The notes beneath the pieces were generated by a model. It did no database searches, had not been told where the DNA came from, and was given only the letters and a program-made list of their open reading frames with translations. Source: JBAZKK01 sp964456925 (GTDB lineage: Bacteria; Omnitrophota; Gorgyraeia; Gygaellales; Profunditerraquicolaceae). From it: DNA of 16,977 bases. The position numbers and the translations under genes were made by a program. Position 1 is the first letter of the stretch; each line of letters opens with the position of its first letter. The stretch lies in NCBI GenBank assembly GCA_964456925.1, contig CAYWCX010000025.1, positions 1-16,977 on the forward strand. The letters run 5' to 3'. Below, piece by piece: positions 14,303 to 16,977 of this stretch.

Positions 14303-14339
14303 ATAAAAAACCCTTGACTGCCTTATGCAATCAAGGGTT
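14303..14339 (-). terminator. Intrinsic terminator in the cobalamin riboswitch leader
   Basis: On the minus strand AACCCTTGATTGC and GCAGTCAAGGGTT form a 13-bp stem (one T-G wobble) around the loop ATAAG, followed directly by a T-rich run (TTTTTTAT counting the stem end). It stands between the riboswitch aptamer and the receptor's ribosome site. This is the expected layout for transcriptional attenuation: cobalamin bound, terminator formed, receptor off. Just upstream the sequence CAGGGTTAACCCTTG offers a competing small hairpin that shares the stem's 5' strand, a possible antiterminator element. Confidence 0.88.
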
Positions 14340-14393
14340 AACCCTGTTTTATTCACCCTTACGGCCTTGTCCGCGGGCCGGTCGTGTTTGGAC

Positions 14394-14561
14394 TTTTATA
14401 CAGCAGGTCTTCTGACTCGCCTGTTTCTTAAAACCTCAAGCCTTCCCGGCCCGAAAGCCAGTGGCTGTTTCCGCGCGAAGCGTCGAGGTTTAAGGATTAC
14501 CGCACAGGACTACAGCAGCGGGACTGTGGCCGCTTCTACGGCCTTCCCTAACCGTATAAAA
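14394..14561 (-). ncRNA. Cobalamin riboswitch aptamer
   Basis: The minus strand carries the marks of a class I-like cobalamin riboswitch: the 3' B12-box AGTCAGAAGACCTGC (14403-14417), GCCACTG (14459-14465), the GGGAAGG segment after it, and the 5' GGTTAGGGAAG region. The closing P1 helix is an 8-bp pairing of TTTTATAC (14554-14561) with GTATAAAA (14394-14401). The aptamer starts only 5 nt after the stop codon of the preceding membrane-protein gene and is followed by an intrinsic terminator before the receptor gene. Sequence between 14340 and 14393 (inverted GC-rich segments) probably forms the downstream P13/kissing-loop part. Ligand preference (adenosyl versus methyl form) is not readable from this. 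Confidence 0.93.
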
Positions 14562-14566
14562 TATTC

Positions 14567-15079
14567 CTATCTTGTTAAAAGAACTCTCGCTAACCTGGTA
14601 TCTTTGACGTAATGCGCGATAATTTCGTAAATACCGAACAAAACCGCTGCATAACTTAGCGTTGCAATGGTGAAATTTCGCAGAAAAGGCAACCCCATTA
14701 TATAGGAGTCTGCCAGGCCTTTCAAATCTTTGGAATACCAGCCTACCAGCCATACTCCAAAATTTGTAACCAGGTAAAATACCAGGGAGGAAAGCAGGGA
14801 TAAGGAAATTATCCTGCCTGCGCCTTTCTTCCGGCGGATTGCGGTGCCGAAAAGTGTCACCAGAATAAAACTTCCCCAGGTAAATAATACTACGTCGTGC
14901 AGGCCGATTACGAGGTCGCTCGCAATCATCAGCACGAGCGGTACGATAAAAGCGTATTTTTTATTAAGGTATGCTCCGCTGAATAATGCGATGGCTGCTA
15001 CCGGAGTGAAATTCGGAGCGTGGGGAGCAAACCTCATTAATATTCCCGCTAATATTAAACTTAACGCCAGCATTTCCAA
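14567..15079 (-). CDS. DUF6580-like integral membrane protein, possible transporter component
   Basis: A 170-aa, strongly hydrophobic protein with about five membrane helices. It opens LALSLILAGILMRFAPHAPN and continues FTPVAAIALFSGAYL, a pattern I associate with DUF6580, a family annotated as putative transport protein and reminiscent of ECF-type substrate-binding (S) components. No ATPase or ECF T component is in the window. It has its own promoter and a very strong AAAGGAGG ribosome site, sits between cobA and the cobalamin riboswitch, and ends 5 nt before the aptamer. The context suggests a role in corrinoid or precursor movement across the inner membrane; this is inference, and the substrate is unknown. 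Confidence 0.82.
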   Translation of the reverse strand: MEMLALSLILAGILMRFAPHAPNFTPVAAIALFSGAYLNKKYAFIVPLVLMIASDLVIGLHDVVLFTWGSFILVTLFGTAIRRKKGAGRIISLSLLSSLVFYLVTNFGVWLVGWYSKDLKGLADSYIMGLPFLRNFTIATLSYAAVLFGIYEIIAHYVKDTRLARVLLTR

Positions 15080-15103
15080 CCTCCTTTTATTTTAGCGCTA
15101 TCT

Positions 15104-15132
15104 ATACTAATTCCAATCTGCTGTTTTGTCAA
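15104..15132 (-). promoter_or_regulatory. Sigma70-type promoter of the B12 uptake operon
   Basis: The minus strand has a perfect -35 TTGACA (15127-15132), a 17-nt spacer and -10 TAGTAT (15104-15109). The start point would be near 15097, giving a short leader with the AAAGGAGG site of the DUF6580-like gene. The -35 box begins 8 nt after the cobA stop. Transcripts from here would cross the membrane-protein gene and then meet the riboswitch and terminator. Confidence 0.78.
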
Positions 15133-15140
15133 CATAATTT

Positions 15141-15644
15141 TTAAAACTCAATGCCCCTTCTGGCCTTGACGCCTTTCTGATAGTAGTGTTTTGTTTCTCT
15201 GATATCGCTGATGAGGTCGGCAATCTTTAGAATTGCCGGCGGGGCATACCTGCCGGTCAGGACAAGTTCGATATTGCGCGGGGATTTTTTAAGGATATTC
15301 ATAACCTCATCTATTTCTAAAAGCCCGATTTTCATCGCCACATTAATCTCGTCCAAGATAACGAGACGGTAGCGTCTTTGCGCAATAACCTGTTTTACTT
15401 TTGCTAATCCTGCCTTGGCTAAAATAATATCCTTTGCTTGAGGTTTATCTTTAATAAAACAGCCCCTGCCGCATTGCACCAGCGTTATCTTTTTGATTTT
15501 TTTGAGGGCGGCGAGCTCGCTGTAGCGCCTGCCTTTGATAAACTGGATGATGTATACCCGGAAACCCGCGCCTGCTGCCCTAAGCGCCAACCCCAGCGCT
15601 GCGGTGGTCTTGCCTTTGCCATTACCGGTATATACCTGTATCAT
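15141..15644 (-). CDS. cobO: Corrinoid adenosyltransferase, CobA/CobO/BtuR type
   Basis: This enzyme transfers the adenosyl group of ATP to cob(I)alamin or cob(I)yrinic acid a,c-diamide, completing coenzyme B12 formation and salvage. The 167-aa protein has the P-loop TGNGKGKTTAALGLALRAAG at its start (residues 6-25), FIKGRRYSELAALKKI, the Walker-B-like VILDEINVAMKIGLL and the VLTGRYAPPAILKIADLISD segment, ending with KHYYQKGVKARRGIEF. All are hallmarks of the CobA rather than the PduO or EutT type. It follows the COG2426 gene by 15 nt with a GGAG site, and its job fits the B12 uptake genes downstream. Confidence 0.95.
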   Translation of the reverse strand: MIQVYTGNGKGKTTAALGLALRAAGAGFRVYIIQFIKGRRYSELAALKKIKKITLVQCGRGCFIKDKPQAKDIILAKAGLAKVKQVIAQRRYRLVILDEINVAMKIGLLEIDEVMNILKKSPRNIELVLTGRYAPPAILKIADLISDIRETKHYYQKGVKARRGIEF

Positions 15645-15659
15645 TTTAATAACTCCGAA

Positions 15660-16157
15660 CTAATGCGCTACCATATTCCAACCCAGGATACCCAGGCTGC
15701 AGAGGGTTATTACAATCAGGCCTGCGCCGATTACTCCTGCGCTGATGGCAAGAAAGGCATACCTGAAACGAATCTTGAAAAGCGATGCCGCTATTACCCC
15801 GCTCCAGGCGCCGGTCATGGGAAGCGGGATAGCCACGAATATCGCCAGGCCCAGGGCTTCGTATTTCTGTATCGCGTCAGAGTTCTTTTTCGTGCGTTCA
15901 AAAAGCCAATCAAAAAAACGCGCCCAGGGTTTAAAACGGCGCAGGCGGGGAGATACCGGTTCCAGCAGAATTAGCGCGGGTATGACAGGTATGATATTAC
16001 CCAGGACCGACAGCCAAAAGGCCTTGCTTGCGGAGAAACCAAAAGACAACGCCAGCGGTATTGCGCCTCTTAATTCCGCGACGGGAAGAGCCCCGACGAT
16101 AACCACGATTAATTCCCGGGGCAAACACTTAAGATATTCTAAGAGAACATTAATCAT
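15660..16157 (-). CDS. COG2426 family membrane protein (putative small multidrug exporter)
   Basis: A 165-aa integral membrane protein of the Sm_multidrug_ex (COG2426) family. Family features are the ALPVAELRGAIPLALSFGFS stretch near residues 23-42, the VLGNIIPVIPALILLEPVS helix, and IFVAIPLPMTGAWSGVIAAS in the second half. Several membrane helices are evident, with a basic cytoplasmic loop (RRFKPWARFFDWLFERTKKN) between. The transport function in the family name is weakly supported, so the substrate should be treated as unknown. The ATG follows pcm by 12 nt and lacks a clear Shine-Dalgarno. Confidence 0.88.
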   Translation of the reverse strand: MINVLLEYLKCLPRELIVVIVGALPVAELRGAIPLALSFGFSASKAFWLSVLGNIIPVIPALILLEPVSPRLRRFKPWARFFDWLFERTKKNSDAIQKYEALGLAIFVAIPLPMTGAWSGVIAASLFKIRFRYAFLAISAGVIGAGLIVITLCSLGILGWNMVAH

Positions 16158-16169
16158 ACAGGGGACACT

Positions 16170-16802
16170 TTAAGCGTATTTTCCTATCAAGGGCACAAAA
16201 GCGCAGCCGCAAATCTCCTGATATTGAAATATGCCGTTTTTCTTTTCTGCCAGGGTTAAAACCTGGCCTAAAGCCGTTCCTAAGGGCGCGATAATCCTGC
16301 CGCCTTCTTTAAGTTGCTCAATTAGCGGTTGAGGTATGTGATTGGAAGCAGCGGTAATAATAATCCTGTCAAACGGCGCTGCCTCAGGCCAGCCTAAAGT
16401 GCCGTCCGCAATTTTAATTTTGATATTTTGATAACCGAGTTTCTTCAAGAGCCCTTCAGCCTGCTCTCCCAGTTCTTTGATACGCTCAATGCTGTAGACC
16501 TCTGCCGCCAGTTCCGCCAATATTGCCGTCTGATACCCTGAACCGGTGCCGACCTCAAGCACCTTTTCCTTTCCGCTCAAGTCGAGAGTTTCGCTCATCA
16601 ACGCCACGATATAAGGCTGCGAAATGGTCTGGGAATTGCCGATAGGAACCGGCGAATCCGCGTAAGCACTGCCCCGGAAATCTTCGGGCACAAATTCCTG
16701 CCGCTCTACTTTATAGAAAGCCTCCAGCACCCGTTTGTCCTTTATCCCCCGCAGGCGTAGTTGCTCTTCTACCATCCCTTTTCTTAAAACAGCATAGTCC
16801 AT
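16170..16802 (-). CDS. pcm: Protein-L-isoaspartate O-methyltransferase
   Basis: Pcm methylates isoaspartyl residues of aged proteins with SAM, starting their repair. The 210-aa length is typical. Signature parts are VERQEFVPEDFRGSAYADSP, the substrate loop VPIGNSQTISQPYIVALM (52-69), the SAM-binding KVLEVGTGSGYQTAILAEL (80-98), RIIITAASNHIP and GGRIIAPLG. The ATG lies 3 nt after an AAGGA site and overlaps the end of the upstream glycosyltransferase fragment by 19 nt in another frame. It is followed closely by the COG2426 gene. Confidence 0.96.
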   Translation of the reverse strand: MDYAVLRKGMVEEQLRLRGIKDKRVLEAFYKVERQEFVPEDFRGSAYADSPVPIGNSQTISQPYIVALMSETLDLSGKEKVLEVGTGSGYQTAILAELAAEVYSIERIKELGEQAEGLLKKLGYQNIKIKIADGTLGWPEAAPFDRIIITAASNHIPQPLIEQLKEGGRIIAPLGTALGQVLTLAEKKNGIFQYQEICGCAFVPLIGKYA

Positions 16803-16977
16803 ATTTCCTTAAGGATAAAACGGATGAATCTGAGGCTGTCAAGAAAACTGTTAATCTCGCTTTTCTCCTGGCCATAAACGGTATTAATGGTAAGGGATTC
16901 AATGCCAAACCCCAACTGTGCGGCCCTGATAAGCATCTCGGATTCGGTTTCGTATTTGTTGGTAACCAGATTCAGAC
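16784..16977 (-). CDS. C-terminal end of a probable family 2 glycosyltransferase (cut by window edge)
   Basis: The last 63 codons of a gene entering from the right edge. The peptide includes NKYETESEMLIRAAQLGFGI and ESLTINTVYGQEKSEIN, then a DSLRFIRFILKEIW helix. The pattern E-x-E-M-L-I-R-A followed by a YG-x-E-K-S-x-I segment is typical of the C-terminal end of dolichyl-phosphate-mannose-synthase-like family 2 glycosyltransferases. The TAA stop lies at 16784-16786, inside the start of pcm. The catalytic half is outside the window, so substrate and full length cannot be judged. Confidence 0.75.
   Translation of the reverse strand, partial: LNLVTNKYETESEMLIRAAQLGFGIESLTINTVYGQEKSEINSFLDSLRFIRFILKEIWTMLF

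Noticed and set aside
14280..14330. Upstream start giving the receptor 17 extra residues
   Set aside because: The codon lies in the terminator hairpin, has no Shine-Dalgarno and would place charged residues before a clean signal peptide.
1..16977. CRISPR array, defence island, phage or biosynthetic gene cluster
   Set aside because: No short spaced repeats, integrase, transposase, nuclease or modular enzyme was seen; gene content is core metabolism and B12 uptake.

Overview
The window is one-directional: every gene I can support lies on the minus strand, so gene order is described from high to low coordinates. The likely source is an anaerobic or fermentative Gram-negative-type (diderm) bacterium from an under-cultured lineage. 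An outer membrane is implied by a TonB-dependent receptor, a TonB-like protein and two ADP-heptose (LPS core) genes. An Asp23/AmaP pair better known from Firmicutes, a phosphofructokinase with pyrophosphate-type residues and a stand-alone ThiD2 kinase point away from the model proteobacteria. A Candidatus Omnitrophota-like (PVC-related) genome would fit, but this is an impression from gene content, not a proven placement.

Right part (about 16977 to 11554): the 3' end of a probable family 2 glycosyltransferase, protein-L-isoaspartate methyltransferase (pcm), a COG2426 small membrane protein and the corrinoid adenosyltransferase gene cobA/cobO. A sigma70-type promoter then precedes a DUF6580-like membrane protein. 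Only 5 nt after that gene's stop codon a cobalamin riboswitch begins, followed by an intrinsic terminator, a BtuB-like TonB-dependent receptor and a TonB-family protein. Together these form a vitamin B12 uptake and activation locus in which the receptor and TonB gene are controlled by the riboswitch.

Middle and left part (about 11526 to 1): a strong promoter precedes rpsU (ribosomal protein S21, 53 aa). An unbroken run of tightly packed, often overlapping genes follows: sugar-phosphate isomerase-like, MEMO-like, DUF1844, Trm112-like, aroQ, M24 peptidase, efp, accB, a duplicated accC fragment, accC, asp23, amaP, PPi-type pfk, gmhA, rfaE2/hldE-C, thiD2 and thiC, ending in a tRNA-Gly(CCC) cut by the window edge. 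I see no terminator inside this run of about 11 kb, so it may be one long housekeeping operon covering translation, fatty-acid initiation (acetyl-CoA carboxylase), shikimate, glycolysis, LPS heptose and the pyrimidine branch of thiamin synthesis.

The most notable oddities are: a perfect 315-bp tandem duplication across the accB/accC junction that adds a truncated accC copy but leaves both genes whole; the thiC stop codon lying inside the tRNA-Gly gene; and a B12 riboswitch embedded behind the DUF6580 gene. I found no CRISPR array, insertion sequence, phage module or defence system. The window reads as an ordinary chromosomal core region with a few unusual arrangements.
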